Assembly (NCBI GenBank): GCA_012999515.1
Contig: JABEEB010000001.1
Location: 1,550,001-1,614,000 of the forward strand
Direction: 5' to 3'
DNA from: Salifodinibacter halophilus
GTDB lineage: Bacteria; Pseudomonadota; Gammaproteobacteria; Nevskiales; Salinisphaeraceae
DNA length: 64,000 nt
The notes under the pieces were generated by a model. The model saw only the letters and a program-made list of their open reading frames with translations, had not been told where the DNA came from and searched no databases. The stretch's first letter is position 1. Each line of letters starts with the position of its first letter. Positions 39,293 through 49,719 of this stretch are shown here, one piece after another. The position numbers were made by a program, and so were the translations under genes.

Positions 39293-40414
39293 CTACATGC
39301 GACCGGGATCGACCACTTCCAGGTAGCGCCGCGTCGCGGTCGCTGTATCGTAACCCGCGACGGCCTGCTGCAAAAATTCGGCCGGCAACGGATGTGCCAA
39401 CGTCTCGCGCATCGCCTCTGCTAATGGACTGACTGCATCGACCGGCACCAGTGGTCCGAATCTGCCATCGGCCAGTATTTCCCGCGGGCCGCTCGGGCAG
39501 TCGGTGGCCACGACCGGCGTCCCGATGGCGAGTGCTTCGGTCAGCGCATTGGGCGAGCCTTCCCAGCGTGACGACAGCACAAACATATCCGCACGCGCCA
39601 GAATCGCCGCCGGGTTCTCGACAAAGCCAGCCAACGCAACGCAATCGGCCAGTGCCAGCGACTCGATCCGCCGAGTGATCGCTGCGCGCTCCGGCCCCTC
39701 GCCGACAATCAGCAAACGACAATCACGCGTTCGACGCAATTCGGCGAATGCATCAAGCAGGGTCGTCCAGCCTTTTTGTTCGGTGAGTCGCCCGATTCCG
39801 ACGATGACCGGCGAGCCGCCGTCGCCGGGCCACGGATGCGGGCACGGCTCGCTTGCGCGCTCGAAAAGCGTCGCCGTCACCACCGGGTTGCGGACGGTTT
39901 CGATGCGTTCGGCTGGCAGGCCGGTCACCCGGTGCGAATCCGCCGCCACACCATCGGATACGGCGATCAGGCCATCCACGTGTCGATAAACACGACGCAT
40001 CGGCAACCGGCGAAGTGCGGCCGCAGCGGCCGATTTACCGGCCAGCGATGCGCCTAGATTGGTGCCGAGCCGGCCCACGAGACGCGTATCGACCCGTGCC
40101 AGCCAGCGCGCGCGCAGCGCAGCCCGGATAGCGCGATCCTTGACGGCGAGCAACGCCGGTGGCCGGTTTCGGGCCAGATACAACGCCAGTTCCGGCACGC
40201 ACCACGCAGTGTGGCGCGCACGGAGCCGGATCTGATTCACGCTGTCCGGGATGGACGCCACGAACGGCCCTTCGGTGCGGGCCAGCAACAGATCGACAGC
40301 CACGCCTTCGGCCACTAGGCCATCGAGCAGATTGACGAGCATATGCTCGACACCGCCCTGACCGGAAAACGAGACGAAAATCGCCAACCGCCGTGGTTCG
40401 GTACCGCTACGCAT
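39293..40414 (-). CDS. Glycosyltransferase family 4 protein
   Basis: A 373-residue GT-B glycosyltransferase. The N-terminal acceptor loop is FVSFSGQGGVEHMLVNLLDG. The donor side has VGIGRLTEQKGWTTLLDAFA, LLIVGEGPERAAI, and the sugar-nucleotide motif SSRWEGSPNALTEALAIGTP, with the conserved Glu pair. It resembles lipopolysaccharide-core enzymes. The next gene upstream is a paralogue, and both run on the minus strand after glmS. Confidence 0.9.
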   Translation of the reverse strand: MRSGTEPRRLAIFVSFSGQGGVEHMLVNLLDGLVAEGVAVDLLLARTEGPFVASIPDSVNQIRLRARHTAWCVPELALYLARNRPPALLAVKDRAIRAALRARWLARVDTRLVGRLGTNLGASLAGKSAAAAALRRLPMRRVYRHVDGLIAVSDGVAADSHRVTGLPAERIETVRNPVVTATLFERASEPCPHPWPGDGGSPVIVGIGRLTEQKGWTTLLDAFAELRRTRDCRLLIVGEGPERAAITRRIESLALADCVALAGFVENPAAILARADMFVLSSRWEGSPNALTEALAIGTPVVATDCPSGPREILADGRFGPLVPVDAVSPLAEAMRETLAHPLPAEFLQQAVAGYDTATATRRYLEVVDPGRM

Positions 40415-40515
40415 CGGATTCCATATGCTACACCGCTGGTTCCGGCTGTTGAGCCGGCAGTGCCCGCAACAGTCGCCGTGGCCGAAAATCGCAACAAAAT
40501 GCCATCAGTCGCCCT

Positions 40516-41664
40516 CTATGTCGTCGCGACCAATGCGGACAACACGTCTCGATAGCGCTCAGCGCTCACTTCAAGCGTGTAGTCGCGAACCGATTGCCGG
40601 AGCATGTCATGTGGTGGCGTCGGCCAGGCGAGTGCCTCAGTAACCGCAGCCGCGAACTGCTTGGGGACGCCCACCGGCACAATCCGAGCATATGGATTAT
40701 CAGCCAATATCTCCCCTGGTCCACTACCACAGCGCGTAGCCACGACCTTGCGGCCCAGTGCCACCGCTTCGGTAACAATGGTTGGAGCGCCTTCCCAGCG
40801 CGACGACAACGCGAACAGATCGGCAGCGGCGATCAGCGGATAGGGATTGGCGACGAATCCCATGAAATCGACGTGTTCACTAATGCCCAACTTGGCCGCG
40901 AGCCGCTCCAGGCGCCGGCGCAGCCGACCAGTTCCCACCACGATTAGCCGCAGCGCCTGCGTCCGGCGTGCGATCGCGACCGCACGCAGTAGATCATCGA
41001 AACCTTTTTGGCGACGTAACCCGCCCCCGGCCAGGACAACCGGACAGGTTTTGTCGACCAACCACGGGTGCGTCACCGGCTGGCTCGCAAATTCGGTAAG
41101 TTCCGGCGTGATAATTGGGCTGGGAATGGCGCGAATACGCGCCTCCGGCACACCGGCAATCTGAGCTGTATCTTCGGCCACGCCGCGAGAGACGGCGATC
41201 ATCAGGTCAGCGCGCGGCAAGATCCGCCGCATCTCCCGATACTCCGCCATACGCCGCCAGAAGCGCGTCGCCCGGTGCCGGCGCGAAACGACCGTGCTGG
41301 CCCGCATGACAATCCGCGTGGCCACACCTGTTTGGTCACGGGCGGCAACAGCCGTTGCATGCGCGCGATCCTTCGCACTGAGCACCACATCGGGCGGCGT
41401 GTTTTTCAAGTAATCGACAAACCATCGGTACGAGGTTTGATCGGTGGCATCGCCACCAATTTCGATCAACGCGACGTGTGTCGATAGCTCGCTGAGATAC
41501 GGTTGGTCGCTGTGCGCGGTGATGAAGTCGACACGGACACCAAGGTCAGTCAACCCGCGCGCCGTGTGGACGACGCCGCGCTCGACACCGCCGTCGCCGA
41601 ACGATGGAATGAAGATCGCGACGTGCAGGGGAGGCGCGTTGGACACGGATTGCGACGAAGTCAT
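40516..41664 (-). CDS. Glycosyltransferase family 4 protein (paralogue)
   Basis: A 382-residue GT-B enzyme of the same group as the gene at 39293. Motifs: FIPSFGDGGVERGVVHTARG at the start, LAGGGLRRQKGFDDLLRAVA, RLIVVGTGRLRRRL and SSRWEGAPTIVTEAVALGR. The two probably act in succession on one glycan, for example lipopolysaccharide core. The paralogues are about 100 bp apart. Confidence 0.9.
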   Translation of the reverse strand: MTSSQSVSNAPPLHVAIFIPSFGDGGVERGVVHTARGLTDLGVRVDFITAHSDQPYLSELSTHVALIEIGGDATDQTSYRWFVDYLKNTPPDVVLSAKDRAHATAVAARDQTGVATRIVMRASTVVSRRHRATRFWRRMAEYREMRRILPRADLMIAVSRGVAEDTAQIAGVPEARIRAIPSPIITPELTEFASQPVTHPWLVDKTCPVVLAGGGLRRQKGFDDLLRAVAIARRTQALRLIVVGTGRLRRRLERLAAKLGISEHVDFMGFVANPYPLIAAADLFALSSRWEGAPTIVTEAVALGRKVVATRCGSGPGEILADNPYARIVPVGVPKQFAAAVTEALAWPTPPHDMLRQSVRDYTLEVSAERYRDVLSALVATT

Positions 41665-41777
41665 TTAAAACAGGTTTTGGCCGAACCATCGTAACCCGGA
41701 GGACAGGTGGCCGGCTGTGTTCGCAGCAACCGCCAGCCACCCGCGTATCCGTGTTGCACAGTCTTGGGCGCCGAACG

Positions 41778-43607
41778 CTACTCCACCGTGACCGATTTGG
41801 CTAGATTTCTCGGCTGATCCACGTCGGTGCCGCGAGCGAGTGCGACATGGTATGCCAGCAGCTGCAGCGGCACGTTGTAGACGATCGGCGCGATGCTCGG
41901 GGCCGCGTGCGGCAATTCGATGATCGTGGTGTTCTCATCGCCTTCGATGCCCGCCGAGGCATCGGCAAACACGTACAGCCGACCATGACGGGCACGGACT
42001 TCGGCCAGATTGGCCTTCAGCTTAGCTAATAGTTCGTTATTGGGTGCAACGGCCACCACCGGCATGTCTTCGTCGACCAGTGCCAGCGGCCCGTGCTTGA
42101 GTTCGCCGGCAGCGTAGGCTTCGGCGTGGATATAAGAAATCTCTTTGAGCTTCAGCGCGCCTTCCATAGCGATCGGCACCATCGCGCCGCGGCCCAGAAA
42201 CAGCGCGTGGGCGTGTTCGGTAAAGTGCGCTGCGAGCTCAGCCACGCGATCCTCGATCGCAAGCGCGCTCTGGATACCCGACTGCAGGTTGCCGAGATCG
42301 GCCACGAGAGATTCGGTGTCCGGGCCCGGCCCGGCTAGCAGGCCCGCCAACGTCAAAAGGCAAGCACACTGGGTCGTGAAGGCCTTGGTCGAAGCCACGC
42401 CAATTTCAGGGCCGGCGTGGGTCAGCATCACGTAGTCGGACTCGCGGGTCAGCGAAGTCTCGGGTTTGTTGCAGATCGCCAGCGTAGCGCGGTAGCCCGC
42501 TGCGGCTGGTAATGACCGGGCGTAGCGAAGCGCGGCCAGGGTATCGGCCGTTTCGCCGGATTGCGACAAGGTTACGAGCAGCGTCCCCGGACCGACAATC
42601 GGGTCGCGATAGCGGAATTCGCTGGCCAACTCGACGCGGCATGGCACACGCGCCAGTGCTTCGATCGCATAGCCAGCCACCAGCCCCGCGTGATAGCTGG
42701 TGCCACAGGCGACGATGTGGACCGCCTGGATTTCGTCGAGCAATGCCTGGCCCTGGGGGCCGAATACGTCGGTGGCTAAGCTGTTGCCAGTCACGCGAGC
42801 GCCCAACGTGTCGGCGATCACCTCAGGCTGGGCGAGGATTTCCTTGCGCATGAAATGGCGATAGCCATTTTTCTCGGTGTCTTCGATCGCGAGCACCGAT
42901 TCTCTGATATCGCGCTCGGCGAGCGCGCCGTTGGCGTCGGTTACACGCGCGGCGTCCGCGGTCAACGTTGCGACATCGCCATCCTGCAGATAGATAAACC
43001 GGCGTGTGACCGGCAACAATGCCTCGACATCCGACGCCGCGAAGTGTTCACCGATGCCCACGCCGACCACTAGCGGTGAGCCTTGGCGGGCCACAACCAA
43101 CGTCTCCGGCGCACTCGCAGCCACTACAGCGAGCGCGTAGGCACCATGCAGACGAGCGACCACGGTGCGAACCACGCCGGTCAGATCGCCGTTGGCGGCG
43201 AATTCACGATCGATTAGGTGTGCAACGACTTCGGTGTCGGTGCCCGAGCTCAGGGCATAACCCGCAGCTTCGACTTCGCTGGCAAGCTCGGCATGGTTCT
43301 CGATGATGCCGTTATGCACCACGGCCACGCGCTCGCCGGACATTTGCGGATGGGCGTTTCGCTCGGACACGCCGCCGTGTGTGGCCCAGCGTGTATGCGC
43401 GATGCCGAGCGTGCCCGGCCATTGTTCGCCGGCCAAGCGCTCGGCCAAGGCGTCGACCTTGCCGACCGCGCGTGCGCTGTACAGCGCGTCATCATGCACC
43501 AGAGCCACGCCCGCGGAGTCGTAGCCGCGGTATTCCAGCCGCCGCAAGCCCTCCAGCAGAATAGGCTCGACATCCCGCCTGGCGGTTGCACCTACGATGC
43601 CACACAT
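41778..43607 (-). CDS. glmS: Glutamine--fructose-6-phosphate aminotransferase
   Basis: A 609-residue enzyme making glucosamine-6-phosphate from fructose-6-phosphate and glutamine, the first committed step to UDP-GlcNAc. The N-terminal nucleophile Cys2 is in MCGIVGA, the glutaminase domain continues with RWATHGGVSERNAHP, and two SIS domains carry GTSYHAGLV and SQSGETADTLAALRYA. The C-terminus ends DQPRNLAKSVTVE, the canonical GlmS tail. glmU lies 45 bp upstream in the same direction, so the pair is probably one operon. Confidence 0.97.
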   Translation of the reverse strand: MCGIVGATARRDVEPILLEGLRRLEYRGYDSAGVALVHDDALYSARAVGKVDALAERLAGEQWPGTLGIAHTRWATHGGVSERNAHPQMSGERVAVVHNGIIENHAELASEVEAAGYALSSGTDTEVVAHLIDREFAANGDLTGVVRTVVARLHGAYALAVVAASAPETLVVARQGSPLVVGVGIGEHFAASDVEALLPVTRRFIYLQDGDVATLTADAARVTDANGALAERDIRESVLAIEDTEKNGYRHFMRKEILAQPEVIADTLGARVTGNSLATDVFGPQGQALLDEIQAVHIVACGTSYHAGLVAGYAIEALARVPCRVELASEFRYRDPIVGPGTLLVTLSQSGETADTLAALRYARSLPAAAGYRATLAICNKPETSLTRESDYVMLTHAGPEIGVASTKAFTTQCACLLTLAGLLAGPGPDTESLVADLGNLQSGIQSALAIEDRVAELAAHFTEHAHALFLGRGAMVPIAMEGALKLKEISYIHAEAYAAGELKHGPLALVDEDMPVVAVAPNNELLAKLKANLAEVRARHGRLYVFADASAGIEGDENTTIIELPHAAPSIAPIVYNVPLQLLAYHVALARGTDVDQPRNLAKSVTVE

Positions 43608-43652
43608 ACGCTTCTCGCTAATTCCTTGGACGTCGAGACCGCGTCGCCGACA

Positions 43653-45026
43653 TCAACTATCGGTTTTTTTCGGTCGTCGCCAGTTGTCGACTGCCACTTG
43701 TTCCTTGCGCGTTAGCGACAGTTTATTGGCCGGCGCCGCCTTGGTTAACGTCGTGCCGGCCGCAATTGTCGCTCCCGCGCCGATTTCCACCGGCGCGACA
43801 AGCTCGCTGTTTGAGCCCACGAAAGCGTCATCACCGATCGTGGTGACGTGTTTGTTGGCGCCATCGTAGTTGCAGGTGATCACGCCCGCGCCGATATTCA
43901 CACCGGTGCCGAGTGCAGCGTCGCCAACATAGCTCAAATGATTGACCTTAGTGGAGGCGCCAACGCTGGCGTTCTTGGTTTCGACGAAATTGCCAATCCG
44001 CGCACGATGGCCCAACTCGGTGCCCGGCCGGATACGTGCGAATGGCCCAACCTGGCACTCGGTTGCCAGATGCGCATGCTCCACCACCGTGTGTGCCATG
44101 ACGCGGCCGCCATCGCCAATCACCGAGTGGCGGATCACACAGCCGGCTTCGATATGAACACCGTTGCCGAGCGTTATTTCGCCTTCCAGCACGACATCGA
44201 CGTCGATCAATACATCGCGGCCAACCTCGATCCGGCCACGCACATCGACGCGCGCCGGATCGCGGAGTGTCACGCCGGCCGCGAGCAGATCATCGTTTCG
44301 GCGCTGCTGGTACACACGCTCGGCACAGGCCAGATCACGCCGATCGTTGATGCCCTGAGTCTCGGCCACGGTTTCGGCCGGATCGGCTACAACCGGCCTG
44401 TGATCGGCGACGGCCATGGCGATGCAATCCGTCAAAAGATACTCGCCCTGGGCATTATCGTTTGACAGCCGAACGAGCCAGTCGCGCAGATGGGCCGCCG
44501 GCGCCACCATCAAGCCCGTGTTGATTTCGCGGATCGTGCGCTGGTCGGCGGCTAGATCTTTGTCTTCGACAATCGCGGCCACGCCACCAGCCGCATCGCG
44601 GACGATACGCCCGTAGCCGGCTGGCTCGGCTAGCTCGGTGGTCAGGATGGCCATACCATCCGAGGCCGCCGTGGTTAATAAGTGTGTGAGTGTCCTGGGC
44701 CGCACCAGCGGCACATCACCGTAGAGCACGAGCACTTGTGCATGGTCGGGGATCGCGTCCATGGCCGCAGCCACCGCGTCGCCGGTGCCAAGCGGCTGAG
44801 GCTGCTCGACCCAATTCACCGCCAAGTAACCGAGTGCTGTGCGGATCTGTTCCACGCCGGCACCGCAGACAACGTGAATTTGCGTCGGCTCAAGCGTTTC
44901 CGCCGTGGCAACCACGTGGCGGAGTAGCGGCCATTCACCGAGCGGCGCCAACACTTTAGGGTGCGCCGACCCCATTCGAGTGCCAGAGCCCGCGGCCAGC
45001 ACCACGATATGCAGGTTATCGGTCAC
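43653..45026 (-). CDS. glmU: Bifunctional UDP-N-acetylglucosamine pyrophosphorylase / glucosamine-1-phosphate acetyltransferase
   Basis: A 457-residue bifunctional enzyme making UDP-GlcNAc for peptidoglycan and LPS. The uridyltransferase domain begins VVLAAGSGTRMGSAHPKVLA. The left-handed beta-helix acetyltransferase domain (from about residue 250) carries RPGTELGHRARIGNFVETKN, HLSYVGDAALGTGVNIGAG and ITCNYDGANKHVT. The start codon is GTG. It lies upstream of glmS in the same direction. Confidence 0.97.
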   Translation of the reverse strand: MTDNLHIVVLAAGSGTRMGSAHPKVLAPLGEWPLLRHVVATAETLEPTQIHVVCGAGVEQIRTALGYLAVNWVEQPQPLGTGDAVAAAMDAIPDHAQVLVLYGDVPLVRPRTLTHLLTTAASDGMAILTTELAEPAGYGRIVRDAAGGVAAIVEDKDLAADQRTIREINTGLMVAPAAHLRDWLVRLSNDNAQGEYLLTDCIAMAVADHRPVVADPAETVAETQGINDRRDLACAERVYQQRRNDDLLAAGVTLRDPARVDVRGRIEVGRDVLIDVDVVLEGEITLGNGVHIEAGCVIRHSVIGDGGRVMAHTVVEHAHLATECQVGPFARIRPGTELGHRARIGNFVETKNASVGASTKVNHLSYVGDAALGTGVNIGAGVITCNYDGANKHVTTIGDDAFVGSNSELVAPVEIGAGATIAAGTTLTKAAPANKLSLTRKEQVAVDNWRRPKKTDS

Positions 45027-45101
45027 GATTGTTCCCGTGTTTCCGGTTTGTGCCCGACATGTTTACCTTTTAGTCCGATATTCGCAAATGCGCTTATTAT
45101 C

Positions 45102-47636
45102 CTACGACCGCGACACAGTTTCACCTGCGTGCTCGTCCGGCATGGCGGATTCCGACGCCACCCACGCCGCCGGCATCTCACTCCAGACGCGTCGATGAAG
45201 CCATCGCAACCAGTGCCGATCGGTCAGCACCCGCCGCGCATCGTCTGCTTCCAAATCGTCGGTGCCACGCGCTAACGCCTGGCGAGCCGCCGTTTCCCGG
45301 ATGACCCCGATCGTGCGGCTGCAGGAACGACTGTCGCGGGCCAACCCCGCACAGAGTGCGTTCAGCGTCGGGTCAACCACCGCATTGGCAAAGTTCGGTT
45401 CCGGCGAAGCAGTAGCGACCAGTTCGCGAATACGGCTCAACTCGGTAGGTGGCTGGTTTTCTTCGGGGATCAAAGCCACCCCGCGCCGAGCAAGCCAGCG
45501 CCCCAGATCGGCGCGTGACGTGACCACGGTCAGTACCGGTGCGAACAAAAGCGGCAACAGGATGGGCGCCAACCAGGGCGCAAACCCCGGCGTCGTCGCC
45601 AACAGCACGCCGCCCCAGACCACAGCGATAACCATACCGGGGGCGTGATACGCGAATGCTCGGCGCCAGGCCACCGTGGCGTCCGCGCGTTGCTGCGAAT
45701 CCCAGCGGACGGTGCGCCCCAGCAGCGTCGTCGTGACAAAACGCGCGTGCGCCACCATACGAATCGGCGCCAATGTCGAAGTCAGAAGAACTTCGATCAG
45801 GGTCGAAGCCACAAGTCGCAGAACGCCGCCGTAAGCATGATGCTGGCGTTTGGCCACAACCAGGAACAGCCCCAGCACCTTCGGCAAAAATAGCACCACC
45901 ATGGTGGCCACGAACAAGCTGAGCGCCCAGAACGGTTGCCAGACCGGCCAATGCGGAAATAACTGTTGTCCATCGTTGGAGAAATACTGCGGCGTTTTCA
46001 ACGCCTGCATTACGGCTTCGCTGGACGACAGCAGCAAGAACAAAAACCACAAGGCCGCCGACCCATAAGCCATGACGCCGTTTGCGAACAGCGCGCGATG
46101 AGCCATCGACAGATTGTCAGCGAACAGTAGCCGCATGTGCTGGAGATTGCCGCGACACCAGCGGCGGTCACGACCAAGCTCTTCAATCAGCGACGGCGGC
46201 ACTTCTTCATAGCTGCCCCCGAGGTCGTAGGCGATGTGCACGCCCCAGCCGGCACGGCGCAAAAACGCCGCTTCGACGAAGTCATGGCTGAGGATATCGC
46301 CGGACAGCACGCCATGGCCGGCCAGCGCTGGTAGCGCACAATGCTCCATGAACGGATCCACGCGAATAATCGCGTTGTGGCCCCAATAATGGCCCTTATC
46401 CAGGTGCCAGTAGTGCAGGCCCGCGGCAAACATCGGCCCGTAAACGCGCATGGAAAACTGCTGAATACGGGCCAACGCGCTCTGCCGATTAACGCCGGTC
46501 GGCGGTGTCTGGATCAGGCCGGCCGACGGGTTGGCGTCCATGCGCGCCACGAGCTCCACGATGGTTTCTCCGCACATGATGCTGTCCGCATCGAGGACCA
46601 GCATATACGGATAATTACGCCCCCAGCGTCGGCAGAAATCCGCGAGATTTCCCGATTTTCGGCTCACCCGGGCTTCCCGCCGACGATAAAAGATTTGCCC
46701 GAAGGCATCCAGTTCGCGACAAAGCTCTGCCCAGGCGGCTGTTTCGGCGACACAAGTATCGGGCGCGCTACTATCACTCAGGATATAGAAATCGAAATCT
46801 TCTATATGCCCGGCTGCCTGTATTGATTCATAGACCGCCCGCAAGCCGGCACAGGCGCGCGTCACGGACTCTTCGCAGATGGGCATTAGAATCGCCGTAC
46901 GTGCGCCCTGCTGCGAATTGTCTTCAGGTTCTTCGGACGGCTGCCCAGCGGCCTCGATGCAGTATTGATCACCGCGCCACATAAGGAAGAAACCCGCACA
47001 AGCGGTCCAGAACCCAACCAGAATCCAGGCGAACAGCAAAAACGCGATCGCGAGTATCGCCAGTTCGAGGATCGTCGCGCCGTGATTGGGCAGGACCGTG
47101 GCCATATACATGGTCGCCGCCGCAGCTGGGATCATGATAATCAGCGCCAACAGAAACTGTCGACGACATACGATTCGGCCCAGACGCGTCTCATGCGGAC
47201 GTGTGTGCTCGCGGGCACGCGCTTGGCGTGAAAACGCCGCCCGCAGGATTCGGCCTAGGCCGCGCGAGGCATGCGGCGGCGCCATTTGTGCGCGTCGACA
47301 ACGCGGCATGCTAGCACCACGGTAGGTATCGGCCGCCCTGTTTGAAACGCGCCGGCTCCACCCGGGGTACCGGCCAGCCAACATGCCGCGGATGCCAGCC
47401 TCATCCGCGTCGTCGGGCATCGCACCGTCACCAGCGCCTTCATCGGGTGCGGCGTCGACCGTCAGACGATCAAGATGTCCTTGCGCTCGGGTCAATGCCT
47501 CGGCCGGCGAACCAGGAGCATCGGCCAACGTACGTTCGAGAATGACACGGCGCCGTTCGTCGTCCAGTGCCAACCGGTCTAGATAGCCCTCTAGACGTGC
47601 CCGTATCGCGTTGTCCATAAACTGACTCTTGCTCAA
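45102..47636 (-). CDS. opgH: Glucans biosynthesis glucosyltransferase H
   Basis: An 844-residue inner-membrane GT2 enzyme that polymerises the glucose backbone of osmoregulated periplasmic glucans. The N-terminal cytoplasmic region is followed by hydrophobic helices, a catalytic domain with ILMPICEESVTRACAG, YMLVLDADSIMCGETIVELV and the QxxRW-like DRRWCRGNLQHMRL, and further C-terminal helices. It starts at TTG 47636, overlapping the opgG stop (TTGA); an ATG at 47618 is an alternative. The opgG-opgH order and coupling are standard. Confidence 0.95.
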   Translation of the reverse strand: MSKSQFMDNAIRARLEGYLDRLALDDERRRVILERTLADAPGSPAEALTRAQGHLDRLTVDAAPDEGAGDGAMPDDADEAGIRGMLAGRYPGWSRRVSNRAADTYRGASMPRCRRAQMAPPHASRGLGRILRAAFSRQARAREHTRPHETRLGRIVCRRQFLLALIIMIPAAAATMYMATVLPNHGATILELAILAIAFLLFAWILVGFWTACAGFFLMWRGDQYCIEAAGQPSEEPEDNSQQGARTAILMPICEESVTRACAGLRAVYESIQAAGHIEDFDFYILSDSSAPDTCVAETAAWAELCRELDAFGQIFYRRREARVSRKSGNLADFCRRWGRNYPYMLVLDADSIMCGETIVELVARMDANPSAGLIQTPPTGVNRQSALARIQQFSMRVYGPMFAAGLHYWHLDKGHYWGHNAIIRVDPFMEHCALPALAGHGVLSGDILSHDFVEAAFLRRAGWGVHIAYDLGGSYEEVPPSLIEELGRDRRWCRGNLQHMRLLFADNLSMAHRALFANGVMAYGSAALWFLFLLLSSSEAVMQALKTPQYFSNDGQQLFPHWPVWQPFWALSLFVATMVVLFLPKVLGLFLVVAKRQHHAYGGVLRLVASTLIEVLLTSTLAPIRMVAHARFVTTTLLGRTVRWDSQQRADATVAWRRAFAYHAPGMVIAVVWGGVLLATTPGFAPWLAPILLPLLFAPVLTVVTSRADLGRWLARRGVALIPEENQPPTELSRIRELVATASPEPNFANAVVDPTLNALCAGLARDSRSCSRTIGVIRETAARQALARGTDDLEADDARRVLTDRHWLRWLHRRVWSEMPAAWVASESAMPDEHAGETVSRS

Positions 47637-49471
47637 CGATTCACGAGCTCATAGCGCCAGACCTCGGTTATTTTTTCCTGGTTGCCGTTTTTCAGATACG
47701 CTCTGATCGGCAATGGCTTACCAAGGGCACTGGTCGGCACATCAAAACTGAGCTGCCACCCACCCACGTGTGTATTGCGCGTGATCCCGATGTTTTGCAC
47801 ATCGACTTTTCGCGACGTCGTAATCTGCGACGTGAGGGCGTCGCGACCCTGCAAATCATCGAGTCCACCGCCCGCAAACTCTAGCTCTACACGCACTCGC
47901 TCGGATCCGTTTTTGCCCTGCGGATGGCCAATGTGGGTCGCTACGACATGGCCAACACTGTTCGACTGCGGACTGTAGGGGCTCCAGATCATGTCGTAGC
48001 TGAACTCGTGTCGGCTACCGGCCTTGATGGTTTGTTGCGAAACCCACGACAATTCGATATTACGATTGATTTCGCGCTTGGACGGGATCTCGATTAGCTC
48101 CAGATGGCCCTTGTCGAATCCGGACTCGGGGCGAACCCAGACGTTCGGCCGATTGTGATATTGCCTGTGGGGCGCCCGATAGTGCGCCTTGCTGCGGTCT
48201 CGTTGCATCAACCCGAAGCCGGCCACTTGATTGGCGGGTATCTCGATCTGGCGCAGTTTGCCCGGATTTTTCAGTGGCTTCCACTGCCAGTTCTTGCTGT
48301 CGCCATGGATCAACAGGCCATCGGCATCGTGGGCTTCCGGCCTAAGATTGGAACGACCGCTGAGGCTGTTTTCTCCCCAGGTGAACATGCTGGTCAGCGG
48401 TGCCACGCCCAGTTTGCTGACTTCCTTGCGCGCAAACAGTGTGGCCTTGACATGCGTATGGGTTGCCCGCCCCGGATGGGTGTTGATGACGTAGGCACCG
48501 ACGACCTTGGGCGAATCCAGCAAAGCATAGATCGTCAGGCCGCGCTTGCCTTGAGTCGGTGGCGCGAGCCAGAAATGCGTGAAATGTGGGAATGTTTGTT
48601 TGTTGGTGCTCGCCGCATTGACTGACAGCCCACGCGCTTGCGTCCCAAACTCCTCGCCGCGACCCCGCGCCCGGAAGTAAGACGCCCCCTTGAAGGAGAC
48701 TGCCGGCCACCAGCCTGTACCGCTGTTATCTCGGCGATCGACACTGAAGCCAGCATAACCCAGGTCATCCGGCACGCGTTTCCGCAATTTCTCATTCGGC
48801 CAGTTGAAGTTCGCGGGACTAAACGGCAACGGTTCAGTTTGGTCGCCCTTGTTGGCACGAATCGACACGGCTTTGTCGTAAATCATGCCCGGGATCTCGC
48901 CCCGGACTCGATACCCCATGCCAGCGCCCTGCCATAGTGCCGCCGGCGATTTGAATTTGATCTGCTTGTAGGTGCCAGAATCGAGATTCCGGAGAAAGCT
49001 CGGCACCTTGGACGGTGCCTGGTACTCGCTGTCCGCCTTTTTCTTGGCCAGCCGCACCAACTTGGATGCGGTCATGCGGCCTTCGATCAAACGCTCGGAC
49101 GGCTTGTTTTTTGACTTCTGTTGCGCTGACTCTGCGCTATTCGCACCCGCACCTTGACCATGCTCTTGGTCGTCATCCGAGGCTTTATTTTCACTGGCCT
49201 TGTTGTCGCTTTTGGCGTTTTTATCGGCCTCTGAATGATCTTTTTGGTCGCCCTCGGATTGGTCCGCCGCTTTCGCTGCGGGCTTATCCGTCGCGGACTG
49301 CGATGATGACCCTTTGTCGGCCGCAGCAGCACTAGCCGATCCGATAGCTAGCGCGATGGCCGTCGCGATGGCCGGTAACTTTCGATTGATGGACCAACAA
49401 GCCAGATCCGGATCATTGCAAAAACCGGCCCGCTTGGAACGCACAATGGTTGAACAACGCATAATTTTCAT
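47633..49471 (-). CDS. opgG: Glucans biosynthesis protein G
   Basis: A periplasmic protein needed for osmoregulated glucan assembly, about 612 residues from the ATG at 49471. The frame is open to 49534 but lacks a good start there; 49462 is another ATG. A hydrophobic signal region (LPAIATAIALAIGSASAAAA) lies about 30 residues in. It is followed by an unusual Lys/Asp/Glu/Ser-rich stretch of about 75 residues (49091-49318) that normal OpgG lacks. The conserved OpgG domain then begins near YQAPSKVPSFLRNL and ends in the immunoglobulin-like C-terminal domain. It is coupled to opgH. Confidence 0.92.
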   Translation of the reverse strand: MKIMRCSTIVRSKRAGFCNDPDLACWSINRKLPAIATAIALAIGSASAAAADKGSSSQSATDKPAAKAADQSEGDQKDHSEADKNAKSDNKASENKASDDDQEHGQGAGANSAESAQQKSKNKPSERLIEGRMTASKLVRLAKKKADSEYQAPSKVPSFLRNLDSGTYKQIKFKSPAALWQGAGMGYRVRGEIPGMIYDKAVSIRANKGDQTEPLPFSPANFNWPNEKLRKRVPDDLGYAGFSVDRRDNSGTGWWPAVSFKGASYFRARGRGEEFGTQARGLSVNAASTNKQTFPHFTHFWLAPPTQGKRGLTIYALLDSPKVVGAYVINTHPGRATHTHVKATLFARKEVSKLGVAPLTSMFTWGENSLSGRSNLRPEAHDADGLLIHGDSKNWQWKPLKNPGKLRQIEIPANQVAGFGLMQRDRSKAHYRAPHRQYHNRPNVWVRPESGFDKGHLELIEIPSKREINRNIELSWVSQQTIKAGSRHEFSYDMIWSPYSPQSNSVGHVVATHIGHPQGKNGSERVRVELEFAGGGLDDLQGRDALTSQITTSRKVDVQNIGITRNTHVGGWQLSFDVPTSALGKPLPIRAYLKNGNQEKITEVWRYELVNR

Positions 49472-49719
49472 GGCTGGATCGACGGCACTGCCGGCCATCG
49501 CTGGTGGGCACTGCACATATTCGGAGTTGTACAAACGGTCATTATTCGCATCGCTTCCGATAGCTAATGGTCTTTCAACGGCATCAACCGCGGCTAGGAC
49601 AATCCCGGCTACGGATTCGTTCCAGGCGCTCGTAGATTCCGCTACGTAATTTCCCGATTACAACGTAACGGGTATCCTACTTTAATAGATTTTCGAAAGA
49701 GAGGCCGCTCATTTCAAGC

